A stretch of DNA of 64,000 nucleotides from Adiantum capillus-veneris (GCA_014529385.2 CM043958.1:124905817-124969816), one strand, 5' to 3'; positions 35,110 to 47,566 are shown, numbered from the stretch's first letter. Made by a program: numbers and translations. Notes: a model not told the origin generated them from the sequence alone.

Positions 35110-36241
35110 ATGAAGATGGAAACTTCAAGCACTAAGCACAACACTTATTAAACACAACATCAATTTCCTCACGGTCTCAGACCCAAGACCTCACACACCT
35201 TCGAAGATGGTGAGAGCTAGCGGGTTATGAGAGTGGATTGAGAGGAAGAAGGAGTATTCTTACGAAAAAGATATACATCTCCTCACATAATCACTCTTAT
35301 TAGCATAACTTAGCTTAGTAAGTAGCATGGTAGAGGAGATGAGCATGCATTGAAGCTTGGCTCTTGGTTGGATTTGCATCACAAAGCCAAGAGTTGTTGG
35401 CGTAGACCTCCCTTCTCACAAGCTTGGAGTAGGTGGTAAGCTTTCCATTAAAGCTTGAGAAGGAGAGAGAGAGTCTTCTTTCTTCACACATAGATTGTGT
35501 GAGTGTGTAAGCCAATAATCCCTTAGAAAAATCAGCCCCCTCTCTCTCTTGGTCGAACCCTCTTGCTATTTGCTCATGCTCTCATCCTATTGGACCTCCC
35601 CAGCCTCAACCAATGAAATGCTCATTGGACCCCTTGGGAGACTGTCCAATAGTCTTCTAGAGAGCTTATTTCTTATTGGTTATTTTATTAAGCGTTTTTA
35701 GATTGATTAAACTAGATTTACTCTAGCCTAATTCTCATTGGTCCACCTCCAAGGTCATCCAATAGGATTTGAGTACACCTTGTGGGCATTTGGGCTAGGG
35801 AGCTTACATGTGTCCCTCATTCCCTTTGTGTAAAGGGAGCTTGTGTGTGTGTATGTGTGAGTTTCTCTCTCATCTCCTACAACTAGGGCTTGTCCCCTCC
35901 TATGTAGGGATGCATGAAGACTTTTGGGACACACACAAAGCATCCAATTTCCCTAATGTTTGACCTTTGGACACAACCTTTGAATTTTGGAACCTTAGCA
36001 TTCTGGAAGTCTTAATGGGCTGAACCTTAGGGTCTTTTAAGCCCATTGTTGCACATTGATCTTTTGCAGATTGCCCCCCCTTTGGATCCCTATTTTCCCT
36101 CCTTTGGATCCCTACTATGGCCGGCGGTCTGCCAGCTTAACCAATATTCTTGCTTTTTCTCCCCAGGCACTTCCCCATATTAAATGATCAGTTTAACATG
36201 AGAAAATCATTTAGGAGAATTAGATATTAGTTTTTATGACA
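35110..36241 (-). repeat. Inverted, diverged copy of the element A LTR
   Basis: The minus strand begins TGTCATAAAAACTAATATCT at 36241. It matches the A LTR start, then its CATGTTAAACTGATCATTTA block (about 36190), GCAAATCCAACCAAGAGCC (about 35356-35390) and CTTCGAAGGTGTGTGAGGTC (about 35190-35210). The central part is more diverged and the far end fades out near 35110. It is an older or related-subfamily LTR lying head-down inside element A. A minus-strand frame at 35755 is LTR sequence. Confidence 0.75.
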
Positions 36242-36329
36242 AAAAACATCCAGATTGCAAGATTGGCATGAGAATGTTTGAGATGTTGAAGCCATTCTTT
36301 TGTAGTAGGAGACTGAAGGATAGATACAC

Positions 36330-38050
36330 ATGATGTTGCGAATACCATGTGCAATGTCCTGTTTGAAGGACACATTGAACCACATGCGCTCTTGTGCTTT
36401 TGGGTTGCATAGAGCAGGTTGTGACTATATATGCAGTGTCTGTGCCCTAGGTGAGAACATTAGCAAGGGTTGCTTTGCTTCACATCACACGTTCAAAGGT
36501 GCCACACATATGTGGGAGTCTATTCTCTATCCAAAGCCCGTAGATGCAGTTTTCCATAGAAGGGAATTCCTAATGGGAGAGTGTTTGACATGTGGAGTGA
36601 ATAGGTTGGAACTATGCTACTTGGAGACAACAAAGCCAAGTAATAGTACTAATGTGAAAGTATTTGCATATGTACAAGCTCAAGACAAGTAGGTAAATAA
36701 TAAGAAAAGAAAAGATCTTTTGCACAAAGAAATGCAGTGTTGGGAGTTTGTTGAACTCTTGAAGACCAAGTTGGAGCTCTTTATCACTCATAACTATGTG
36801 GCTCGATGGCAAGGACAACAATTCAAGGATTGCCTTCTTTGATTTCCGGACAATGTTGTCCTGTCACTTGTTGATTTGTTGAGAATTATTCCTCAAGGAA
36901 CAAAATGAGATTCAGTCAATGCATTGGCACTCTAGTCAAGTAACCATTTTTGTACACATGAAGTACTACCGCAGGGCAGGGGAGATAGTCAAAACCATCC
37001 ACTTCTTCATATTAGATGACAAGGTGCATGACACGTTGTTCATGCAACACTGCTTCGTGCTACACAGTGACCGGTTACAACAAGAGGGTGTCACTCCTAA
37101 GCAACATTGGGTATGGTATGATGGTGCGGCCTCACAATTGAAGGGAGCCATGCCTTTTTACCTCGTTGCAAGATATGGTGGACTCATAGAGATGGGGATG
37201 AGCTGGTTCTTCTTTGGATTAGGGCACGACAAGGGAGAGCATGATGGTGCAAGAGCAGTTGTGAAAAGCACCTTGACCCATGAACAAATAAAACCTAATG
37301 GAGCTATTTTGTGGTGTGCAGCTAATGTGGTTGCTTATTGCCAAGCCAACATGTCACATGGATCACCTTCATAGTATCCTTCAAAAGAAAGGGAATGTGC
37401 CCATGTGTTCTGGGAGGTTAAAGAGGAGGAAGTGAACAGGGAGGTGAAGTGGAATTATGCCACTGTGGAAAAAACTCGCTCTGTGCATGCTTTTTGTGGT
37501 CACAACCCTGGGGATCCAATTGCCCTTGCAACAAGAGCCTTGGCATGCTTTTGTGATGCATGCATGCATGCATGCACGGAAGATGGAATCGCTACATCAA
37601 TAAAGCTCACATGTAGCCTTGGGATTATCATACTCTACTGCCACTACCTCATTAGGTTGTGTCAGATTTTGAGCTAGAAGATGAAGCAGCCACCTACGAT
37701 GACCACGTACGAAGGTCATCATGATGTGTTGAGTACGTAGCGCTCTATGTGCTGGAAACACATTTGCTATAAATCCAGATGCTTCGACCAACATTGAGGA
37801 TGTGGATTTCTACCTGGTCAAGTGTGTTGCAGCAAAGGAGAAGGTGGAGAAGGGGTACCTTGATGAGTGGGGAAATGCAATTGGTGGAGGCTCATATGTT
37901 GTGCAAGGTCTATATAACGAGCAATTGGATGCATACACGTTCAAGCCAGACCACAAGCAACCCATCGTCCATGTACTTTCACATCTGGTACGATGTATCA
38001 AAATACCCATGGAGCATATCCCAAGGAGATGACATGTGTACACAATCAAC
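36330..38050 (+). pseudogene. Decayed transposase-like gene of an unnamed eukaryotic family
   Basis: Frames 36330-36692, 36919-37374, 37405-37677 and 37802-38032 read as one protein with a few stops and frame changes. Cysteine pairs occur in the first part (CDYICSVC, MGECLTCG). The middle has VARWQGQQFKDCL, a VD block followed by a broken ENY, EIQSMHWHSSQVTIFVH, WYDGAASQLKGAMPF, FFGLGHDKGEHDGARAVVK and HAFCGH. The C-terminus has DFYLVKCVAAKEKVEKGY and SHLVRCIKIPM. I recall this motif order from uncharacterised proteins of animals, algae and early plants. The acidic residues in VD..EN, YDG and GHDKGEHDG are spaced like an RNase H-fold (DDE-type) nuclease. That role is inference; no family name can be given. 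It is convergent with the minus-strand gene at 40180-45721, with a palindrome array between them. Confidence 0.55.
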
Positions 38051-38517
38051 CCAAAAATCTATGAAGAAATATATAATAGCATGCCCTTCAGTTTTTAAAT
38101 TGTAATCACTGCATCTTCAATATACTTTTTGCTGGAAGATACTGCAGTTTTATAAAAAACTTGGGTATCTTGTGTCTCTTGTGTGCTTTGTGTATACATG
38201 GCTTTGGTGTCTATCATAGAGCGGTCTCGGTTTAAGAGATATCATTTGTACAACCTATTTTCATTAATCATAGAGGATCTGAGCTCATCAAGAAAATGTA
38301 GAACTCTAGAGAGGTGATCAAACAAGATCAAAGTCCGCTTCCTTCAGTGTCTTACAGTTTATGCTTTCTACAACAAGACTCCATATGGTTTGGGCAGGTA
38401 GCCCAAAAATATAAATGGAAACTATAAAAGAAGGCACACCCAACTTATAAGAAAGGCATTAGGGTTTGGAAAGATGTGTACAAAGAAGGTCAATGGCTTG
38501 CACATTATGATAATAAG

Positions 38518-39960
38518 AAGGTATGCTAATTGTGTTATGTGGGTATGCTAGTTAGCATACCTTTTGCTAGTTTTTAAGGAGAAGAGATGGCATCTTTCTG
38601 TATACTGTGTATGCTAATGCTAAATAGCATACTGTTTATGATGATTAGCATAAACTTATATATGCTAGCTAGCATAAACAATATGATAAATAGCATAACT
38701 TTGCTAGTTTTCAAGGAGAAGAGATGGCATCTTTCTGTATATTGTGCATGCTGATTAGTATACTATGCTATGAGTGGAATGCTAATTAGCATACTGTTTA
38801 TGCCAACTGGCATAAACAATATGCTAATTAGCATACCCTTGTTGGTTTAGGGGAGAAGAGATTGCAGCTTTGTGTATATTGTGTATGCTAATTAGCATAC
38901 CTTTACTGGTTTCAAGGAGAAGAGATGGCAGCTTTCAGTTCACTGTATATTCTAATTAGCATATTGTTTATGCCAGTTGGCATAAACAATATTCTAATTA
39001 GCATGACTTTGCTGGTTTTAAGGAGAAGAGATGACAACTTTCTGTATATTGTGTGTTCTAACTAGCATACTATGCTGTGAGTGAAAGTTAGCACAAAAAA
39101 AACTGCACAGTATGCTAATTAGCATACTATGTATGCTAATAAGCATATTGTCTTTGCTAGTTGGCATAAACAATATGCTAATAAGCATATATTTGCTGGT
39201 TTCAAGGAGAAGAGATGACAAGTCTCTGCATCCTGTGTATGCTAGTTAGCATAATGTTTATGTCAGTTGGCATTCTGTGGGTATGCTAATTAGCATAGTT
39301 TTGCTAGTTTCAAGGAGAAGGGATGACAACTTTCTGTATATTGTGTATGCTAATTAGCATACTATACTGAGTGGAAGTTAGCACAAACAAAAATGTATAG
39401 TATTCTAATTAAAGGTATGCTAATTAGCATATTGTCTATGCTAGTAGGCACAGACAATATGCTAATTAGCATACCTTTGCTGGTTTTAAGGAGAAGAGAT
39501 AGCAACTCTCTATATATTGTGTATGCTAACTAGCATACTGTATGCTGGTTTCAAGAAGGTATGGCAGCTTTCTATGTACTGTGTATGCTAATTAGCTTAC
39601 TATGCTGTGAGTGGAAGTTAGTAAAAACAAAAATCCACAGTATACTAGTTGAGGAATTCTAATAAGCATATTGTTTCTGCCAGTTGGCATAGACAATATG
39701 ATGGTTAGCATACCATTGCTGGTTTCAAGGAGAAAACATGGCAGCTTTCTCTATACTGTATATGCTAATTAGCATAGTATGGTATGCTGTGAGTGGAAGT
39801 TAGCACAAACAAAAATGCACAGTATGCTAATTAGAATGTATTCTAATTATCTATTGTGGGTATGCTAATTAGCATATTGTTTTGGCTAGTTAGCATAAAC
39901 AGTCTACTAACTAGCATAAACATTATGCTAATTAGCATACCTTTGCTAATTTCCAACGAG
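38518..39960. repeat. Palindrome array 1 (TATGCTAATTAGCATA)
   Basis: Dozens of exact or one-to-three-base variants of the 16-bp palindrome TATGCTAATTAGCATA lie in 1.4 kb, some overlapping as half sites. They are embedded in about ten copies of a longer phrase (GGTTTCAAGGAGAAGAGATG, then GCAGCTTTCTGTATA and TGTGTATGCTAATTAGCATA). These start near 38573, 38708, 38842, 38907, 39014, 39198, 39307, 39482, 39546 and 39720. The unit length is irregular, about 65-185 bp. The array lies between the 3' ends of two convergent decayed genes. Confidence 0.95.
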
Positions 39961-42114
39961 AATGTATACAAATTCAATGTTTACAAGACAAAAAAGAATG
40001 CCAACAATACATATAGTATTTTCTTCAAAAAAAGAATAGTACAGGATCTGATCATTACTATCTGAAGTGAATGTTGGAATAGTTACAAATATTGGAAAGG
40101 AAATTTACAAATTTCCCTCGTAATGTTACAAAACTGTAGAGAGCCTCCTACTCTAGATAAGATCGTGGTTTAGCTCGCTTATACACTCGCTTTTGCCCAG
40201 TGTTCGTTTGCTTCTTTGTTTGCTGAGCTTTTGGGTCTTGCTCTCTTTCTTCTTCTTGCTGAGATTTTAATTCTTGCAACTCTCTTTCTTCTTCTTCTTG
40301 CTGCTGCTTCTCTAGTTTTTCCCTTTGTAGCCTCTCTCTCTCTTATGTCTTTCAGCTTCTCCATTAGCCTGCCTTTGTCTCCTACGCAAGGCTTCATTAC
40401 GCTGGGCCTCATTGCGCTCGTGCATTTTCGATTACAGATTCCTGATCACTTGTTGTGAAAACAAATCTAGGGTAGTATCAAACACATTTTCAGCTGTATA
40501 CACTCTACGATCCTCCGATTGCAGCCACGGAACAACCAACTGCTCAAAGTATCTATCAAAAAGTTTTGCCGCTGTTCTTTGGTCTGGTCCTCTATCTTAG
40601 GAGTAACAAGTCAACTTCCTTCAGGGTTCTAGCACACTTTGTACATATTATCATCAATAATTAGACTGTTTTGGGGCCCAAAGTTGCAGTGCTTCCAAAA
40701 CAATCTCAAATCCTTCAAGAATACATGCTTATTATATATCTACCAAGGCTGGCCACTACAATGATTCTGTGAAAAAACATCTTTCACCTTAGCCCACTGC
40801 TCTTTGAATATTGTTTCTAATACTGCATTCGCTTTAGGTGTCATGCTGGTGCTCCATATATACACATGGAAAAATTAGAGGCACCAATCCAAAAATTTGT
40901 GGCTGCCTCTGCAACAAAATACATCTCCTATCTTGCACATTGTACTTTATCATTTGCCCTGCTGCATGTTTAGGGGGAATTTCACTGTGCATTGGCTCTA
41001 CAACTTGAACAAGCAGGCCATTTAAACCAAGAACCAAAGCGCACCCCTCCTTTGGCAATGGCTTTGGCGTGCATATTGGGTCTGGCAGTGCATACCACTC
41101 AACAAAAATAACTTCCCCCAAGGGATGAACATAGCTGAAGTACTCATTAATTTTTGTTAAGCATTTAAGATAGCTAGCCAGACGCTTCTCAATCTCGGCT
41201 TTTTCTTTTTGTAGCTGTCTAGCCTCGGCAATACACTACTTTTGTATGGTTTTGCATGCAATGGCATAATTCAAATCATGTAGGGCAACTAACTGCAGTT
41301 TCTCTTGCCCTGTGACACAGAAATGGTATCGAATAAAGACATCATAAAGGAAAAGCAAAAACTACTAAACTGTTGCACAGTAAAATAATATTGAAAAGAG
41401 TTTCTCCAGTACAAATATCCAGAGAGATACATGCCACAGGGTGTGGAGCTTGCTAAAACTACATAACTTGGACACAAAAACGAACAGATTTAGCATAATT
41501 TATTGCAAGCACGTGAGCGAATGGATTTTTTTTTCACCTCTGCTATGCTCATTTATGTCATTCAGGGTGCTTGAAGGGGCAACAAATTTCTCATCCCCAG
41601 GTTCTTCCAGAATCTGTTCCAGGCCTCCTTTTCTCTTTAATCTCACTTTGTTTACAAAAACCTGTAGGGGGCTCTCATCACCGGCGTCTTGCACAGTCAG
41701 CCCAATGTCAGTCCTGAAACCTTCATCTTGAGCACTCCTACTTCCTCTTGCACACTCCTAACTATTTTCTCTGAGATGCTTGTTTGATCATATGTAGGGA
41801 GCTTGGGTTTGGGATGAGTAATCATGAAAAAATCTTCATCATCATCATCTGCGTCTTTACCATCTGCAACAGCCTCTTGCATTGTAATGCTTCGGCATTA
41901 CATCTGCCCTTTCATGCTGTCTATCCAGCTCATTAGATTCATCATTGCAGAGCTTCTCTTCTTTCCTTTGGTTGACAGGTTTCTTGTCAGGTTCGCATCC
42001 TGCATCATTGATACTTGTGTATTCCATTCACTCGTTAATTTTCATCGATACCATTATGATTGCTTGTATGCATATTCTGACAAGTAGCATTCCATGTATG
42101 GTAGGCATCTAAAT

Positions 42115-43545
42115 CCTGTAGACATTCATATTGTCTATGCTAACTATGCTAACTAGTATACAAAGTGTGCTAACCACCATGATAAATATGCTAGCTAGAA
42201 TACAAAATATGCTAACAAGGAAGTGTGAATATAGTGTGTATGCTAACGTAGAGAAAGTATGCTAATTAGCACACATAAAATGTTAATAGGCAAAATTGTG
42301 TGTATGCTAATGGTATGCATATTACTGATGGTGTGCTAATTAGCATAAATGCTATGTTAATTAGGATACATAGTATGCTAATTAGAATAAATGCTATGTT
42401 AATTAGCATACATGGTATGCTAATTAGTATACACAATTGTATGCTAATTAGCATACCATGTATGCTAACATAGATGGTATGCTAACTAGAGGATAAGTTA
42501 TGCTAATTAACATAACCTCTCTTCTAATTAGCATACCATGTTTGCTGGTAAGCATACTGTGCATGCTAACTAAAATACACATTACGATAACTAGAAAAGA
42601 GGTATGCTAACTAGCATGCACATTATGCTAGCTAGCTCAGAATGTATGCTAACTAGCATAGAGGTATGCTAACATGCATACACATTATGCTAGCTAGCAA
42701 AGAAGGTATGCTAACTAAACTATGAATGCTTGTTAGCATGCACCAAATTCTAGCTAGCATACAGGGTATGCTAGTTAGCATACTGAGTATGCTAATTATT
42801 ATATCTTGTTTTCTAGTTATCATACTTGCATGCTAGCCATCATAACAATGTTCTAATTAGCATAAAAAGTATGCTAATTAGCATATTACATATGCTAACT
42901 AGCATACTTTTTATGCTAATTAGAACATTGTGTACTCTGTGTGATAACTAGCAAACATGGTATGTTAATTAGCATATGTAATATGCTAATTAGAACATTG
43001 TGTATGATGGCTAGCATGCAAGTATGATAACTATAAAAAAAGGTATGCTTATGCATGCTATTTAGCATACCTTTTGTCTAATTAGCATATTTGCATGCTA
43101 GCCATCATACACAGTGTTCTACTTAGTAAAAATTATTCTAATTAGCATACCCTGTATGTTAGTTAGTAGACTGTGCACTAATTAGCATATTTAATATGCT
43201 GATTAGCAAACTTTGTTTCTAATTGGGAAACTCTCTATGCTAGCTAGCATGCATATTTTGCTAACTAGCATAGAAGGTATGCTTATTAGCATACACAATA
43301 TGCTAACTAGCATACAAAAAATGCCAACTAGTATTCACAATATGCTAGCTAAGATAACTAGCTATGCTAACTAGCATACACAATATGCTTACCACCATGA
43401 CAATGTATGCTAGCTATATCTCATAGTATGCTAACTAGCATAACTAGGTTTGCCAATTACCATACACAATATGCTAGACACCATACCCACTAAGCTAACT
43501 AGCATGCCTTCTATGCTAACTAGCATACACAAGGCTAGTGTAGGA
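42115..43545. repeat. Palindrome array 2 (TATGCTAATTAGCATA and variants)
   Basis: The same 16-bp palindrome and variants (TATGCTAACTAGCATA, ATGCTAGCTAGCAT) are packed at roughly 20-40-bp intervals for 1.4 kb, without the longer GGTTTCAAGGAGAAG phrase of array 1. It sits between two coding blocks of the minus-strand gene, so in that gene it would be intronic. Minus-strand frames of MLISI repeats are its translation. Confidence 0.95.
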
Positions 43546-45364
43546 AACAAAGCTGGATAACTATTCCTTAACATTATCTTACTAGAACTCTGTGTGACTG
43601 GAGGTCCTTGCCCTGTGACCTTGCCACACCATTCAGCTGGTATCCTCTGCTAGCAGGTGTAAGCTTTACATTCGGTCCCCAGGGACCATGCAACAACAAA
43701 GCAGATTAGGTGATAGGTATGCTCACATTGCATTTTGACCATTGCAATGATTTCGTGTACTTCTAGTGGCAGACCACAGCCAGTACACACTTTTCTTGTT
43801 GTCCCATCGTGTACCCCTCGTATACACTCTGTAAAAGTGTCCATAGCTATCTTGCATAGGGAAGTGGAGATGAAGTGCCTTGTATCATCCCACTTATCTG
43901 CATGAGCACTTGCAATTGACTATCATAGGCGTGCACTTTTGCTTCCTGCACCTCCACATTAATCTACAAACCAATCAAAATAGAGGCATGGTAAGTACAT
44001 AGGATAGTTGTGTACATATTCAAAACATAAGGTTCAATCACAAAAACCATCGGCACTTACACAAAGATAGGTTATGTCAATATCAATAGCAGTGGGGGTG
44101 TCCTCACTGTGAGGAAACCCCAAATCATCTATTGTCTCGATCTTTACCTTGAGCTCTATTTCTCTCCTTGCATCCACATTGTGAGTGAGGCCTAAACACC
44201 GCAATTCATTCTCAAAATCATGAAGCTTTTGTTTCATAGCAAGTACTACAGGGCTGACCATATCATGGCTTGCTTTCAGAACTCTCGCAGCTTCAAGCTC
44301 TTGACCCGCATTCTTGAGCTGCTGTTTAGCATCCTGTAGTCAATTTGTGAGATGGTCACTTGCACTCATGATGTGCTGCAAATCAGAGATCCCGAAATAT
44401 GACAGGCTTGTTGTCACTTTGTGAGAGCTGTTAATAGAGAGGGTCATTGCCTTGGCAGCAAAAACAACGTTCAGAGCTACTTGGCCACACAATCGTCCTT
44501 TGTTTCCTTGGAGCCCTCCTCTGTTTTTTGACTTGAGGGTGGGTATTATGCACCCTCCACTTTTCAACATGGGAATCATAGTATCTTTTTTAATGTCCTG
44601 TAAATGCTGGAGAACAAACTCAACCTAATTGAGCTGCATGATTGAGCCACTTGCAATTGCCACTTGACTGAACTGTTTACAAAACCCTTCGCAAAAGCCG
44701 AATTAATTTCCATGTTGGTGGGGGACCCTCTAGTACACCTTGTAGTGCAGCTGAAGTACTTGGTCATACATGTCGCTACAAATGCTACTGCATTTGAAGC
44801 GATATTTGTTGCGATCCTTCGCCTCTCTGAATACATTGAACCACTCCAAATCTGTAATCTGGTCCCACTTTACCAATTTGGGGTCGTCACCATCCATGGA
44901 GAGGCCATGGACAACACTAAACTCTTCTGCTGTTACACAAAACTTTTCCTGCAGTGGGATGTTTAGGTTGGGAGCTTTCCATTGGCTTGCACACCACATA
45001 GGATTACAAGATTAAAACCTTACAGAACCCCACTAGAATAGGGCTGTTAAGTAATTTCTACACAGGAAATTGCACGGGCTCTCCTTAGATGCAATCATCT
45101 AAGCATGCACCTTGAATACCTAAGGCAATGCACAAGCACCTGATCAGTGTGAGAGAATCCACAACTAGATTGCAGCCAGGGGCTACTACAAAAACAAGCA
45201 TATAAGCTAAATGCATAGTCCTTTGTGTTGATTGTAGCATATGCTTAGCAACACAATTTTCTCATGGGTGAGAGGATTCACTAACAGATTAGTAGTCGGG
45301 GCATGCTGGAGAAATGTGTCATGCTTTACTTGATTTACAACTTCCAAATGTGGCCCCCTCATTG

Positions 45365-45421
45365 AAGAGAGAGAGAGAGAGAGAGAGTGAGAGAGTGTGA
45401 GAGAGAGAGAGAGAGAGAGAG
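45365..45421. repeat. (GA)n microsatellite
   Basis: GA run with a few GTGAGAGTGT interruptions, directly behind the donor site of the 45.4-kb exon. Confidence 0.9.
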
Positions 45422-45721
45422 TACCTGAGTCCTGCTTTCCCTTCCCTGCATGCATGTTCTTTGACATTGGGGATCCTTGGGAATTAGAAGCCTTCAATCT
45501 TTTGCAGGGTGCAGGAGAAGCAACAGAATATTTGCCCCTCGACTTCCTTCTCGGTGTGGTACTGTTAAGATTGTTGTTGGAGGTGGTTGGCTACAGAGGT
45601 GAGCTATCCTCCACTTGGGATGACTGCTGGCCTCGTATGCATACCTGCTTGCATCGTGCAATCTCTTTCCTCCCTCTCTCTGACCTATGGCCCCTATGCG
45701 GTGCTTCTGTCCATGCTTCAT

Positions 45722-46154
45722 GAATACACCACTACATCAATGTAACGACTGAGCTTAACTGTTAGAGATTTTGAAAATATTACGATTCATTTTTTCAAAG
45801 TCTAAGTATACACTTTGTATACTTCATGATGGTGGCCCACACGCTTGAAAAAACCTGATTGTCCTATCCATGTGTTATGCTTACAAGAAGTGCTTGTTGG
45901 CATATGTTAATTAGCACAAAAAGCGCAACACATTAACATGCTTTCACCCAAGTAGAATTTGTCACTCTACTTTGAGAGTATGATACGGACTAAAGAGAAG
46001 ACATGCTTGCGGAAAATGAACTAGTCATCCATTTTGAAATGATGTCCTAGGGTGAAAAGGATCCTCTACCCGCTAAGAAACGTAGACTAATGACTAAGAC
46101 TTTATCTCTTCTATCTCATAGTCGAGGAGGACTATGATTTCATGAGAGAGGTAA
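45722..46154. other. Junction to the 3' end of element A
   Basis: Up to about 45920 the sequence still holds palindrome half sites (CATATGTTAATTAGCAC near 45902). From about 46020 the + strand reads GEKDPLPAKKRRLMTKTL and SHSRGG, which may be the tail of a gypsy polyprotein, then the purine run in front of the 3' LTR. Confidence 0.4.
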
Positions 46155-47566
46155 TGTCATAAAATTTAATATCTAACCAACCCAAATGATTTTCTCATAC
46201 TAAAATGATCATTTAATGTGGGATAATTAACAGGAACAAGGGTTAGAACATAGACCTATACTCATGGATCTGTCTCAACACGGGGCCAAGGTTAAAGGGG
46301 TCCAAATGAGAGATGGTCTCTTAAAGAGAAATGCTACCTAAAGAAGCTTAAAAATTAGGTTTATCTTCATTAAAGACCTCCAAAGGTTAGTGTTAAAAAG
46401 TCCTTTGATCTTGATCTTAAGCAAGCTAGGACCTTGAGGTGGGAATCCTACCCAAGCATGAGGTGCTTTCCCGTTTGCTAAGTGTTAGTGGAAACCTTGT
46501 CCAAAAGCTTGAGGTGCTTCTCATATGCTTAAATGACTAAGGTTCTTGAAGTGTTCAATTCAAAGATAAACTCTCAAGATACATCAACGTTTCCATGCTT
46601 GATTGACTAAGTGCTTGAAGTATTTAATTCAAACCAAATGACTTAATAAGAATAAAAGATGCATGTTCAAATGATCCTCCACATGTGGTCTTCATGATGT
46701 GCTTGAATGCTATTGGATAGGTTTTAAAGGGGTCCAATGAGAATTTAGATATATAAAAATAAATAATTAAGTTCTTTCTCTCAAAGAAAAAAAATAGGAC
46801 ACATGTCCAAATGAAATTATTAAATAATACGAGAGAGAGAGAGAGAGAGGTGGAACAAGTATGAGAGGGAGGGTATACTCTCCCACACGCACACACACAT
46901 TCTCTCATTGTGTGGAGTGCAAAAATTGCAAGAGCTCCTTCTCCAAGCTTGTTGAGAAGTGAAGAGCTTACAACAATACTCTTGGCTTTGGAATGCAAAT
47001 CCAACCAAGAGCCATGCTTCAATGCTTAAGCTTGCCATCTTCTTCATCTTCATTACTATGCTATTATGTTATGCTAAGCAAGAAGAGTGGTGATAAGTGA
47101 GGAACCATTTCTTCCTCCCATGGATGATTCTTCTTCCTCTTCCCTACCCTCATTCCCCGCTAGCTGTCTCCACCTTCGAAGGTGTTTGCGGCCTTGGGAC
47201 TGAGGCTTGGAATAGTTAATGCTTTTTGCAAAGTTTATGGTATGTTGTGATGCATGAAGCTTTCTATCTTCATTGCATCACCTAGGTCACAAGGAACACA
47301 AAGATTGTATTGTATCAAGTCTCTCTTGATGGGAGAATCTATAATACAAACGCCTTTTGGAGGGGGGACCGGCTCCAAGTAAATCCGGTCCTCAACTATT
47401 GTCATGTTCTCTATTACTCTCTCTCTTGCAAAAGTATTTTTCTACGTTCATGTTGCTACCATCAATTAAGTTCACTCTCTATGTTCTCAAAGTAATCTCA
47501 CAAAAATGCTCACTCTAATTCTCTTAATTCCACTATTCTCAAAGTTTATAGGCCATTTCCATTACA
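46155..47566 (+). repeat. 3' LTR of element A
   Basis: Begins TGTCATAAAA and ends CCATTACA, so canonical TG...CA ends are kept. Collinear with 19702-21133; the internal GA microsatellite is shorter (about 46833-46850). Followed by CTATC, the target duplication. Confidence 0.9.

Larger units (their letters stand above)
40180..45721 (-). pseudogene. Decayed multi-exon gene: RING-like zinc cluster plus FCP1/NIF-like phosphatase domain
   Basis: Coding blocks on the minus strand, with approximate limits: 45721-45423 (GQKHRIGAIGQREGGKRLHD; Lys/Ser-rich; donor GTACTC), 45000-44735 (LNIPLQEKFCVTAEEFSVV), 44700-44060 (coiled-coil-like LQDAKQQLKNAGQELEAARV; donor GTAAGT), 43964-43650, 42010-41540 (acidic DADDDDEDFF), 41330-40600 and 40600-40180 (Arg/Lys-rich). 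The 43.7-kb block has CTGCG, then CEHTYHLIC and CKAYTC, a RING-like Cys/His order. The 41.3-40.6 kb block has an EKAEIEKRL helix, LGLNGLLVQVVEP (HAD motif I, with first Asp as Gly), HVYIWSTSMTPKANAV, KDLRLFWKHCNF and SLIIDDNMYK. That is the FCP1/NIF phosphatase order. Several stops (for example TAG at about 40630) show decay. One gene or two cannot be decided. Confidence 0.55.

Noticed and set aside
35755-35943. Small minus-strand frame as gene
   Set aside because: Lies inside the inverted LTR copy and shows no domain.
42266-42454. MLISI-repeat proteins (also 39018 and 39856)
   Set aside because: Translation of the palindrome array; the same phrase appears on both strands because the unit is palindromic.
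38518-43545. CRISPR-like array of regularly spaced palindromes
   Set aside because: The spacing is irregular, units overlap, the spacers are themselves made of the repeat, and the setting is a plant genome.
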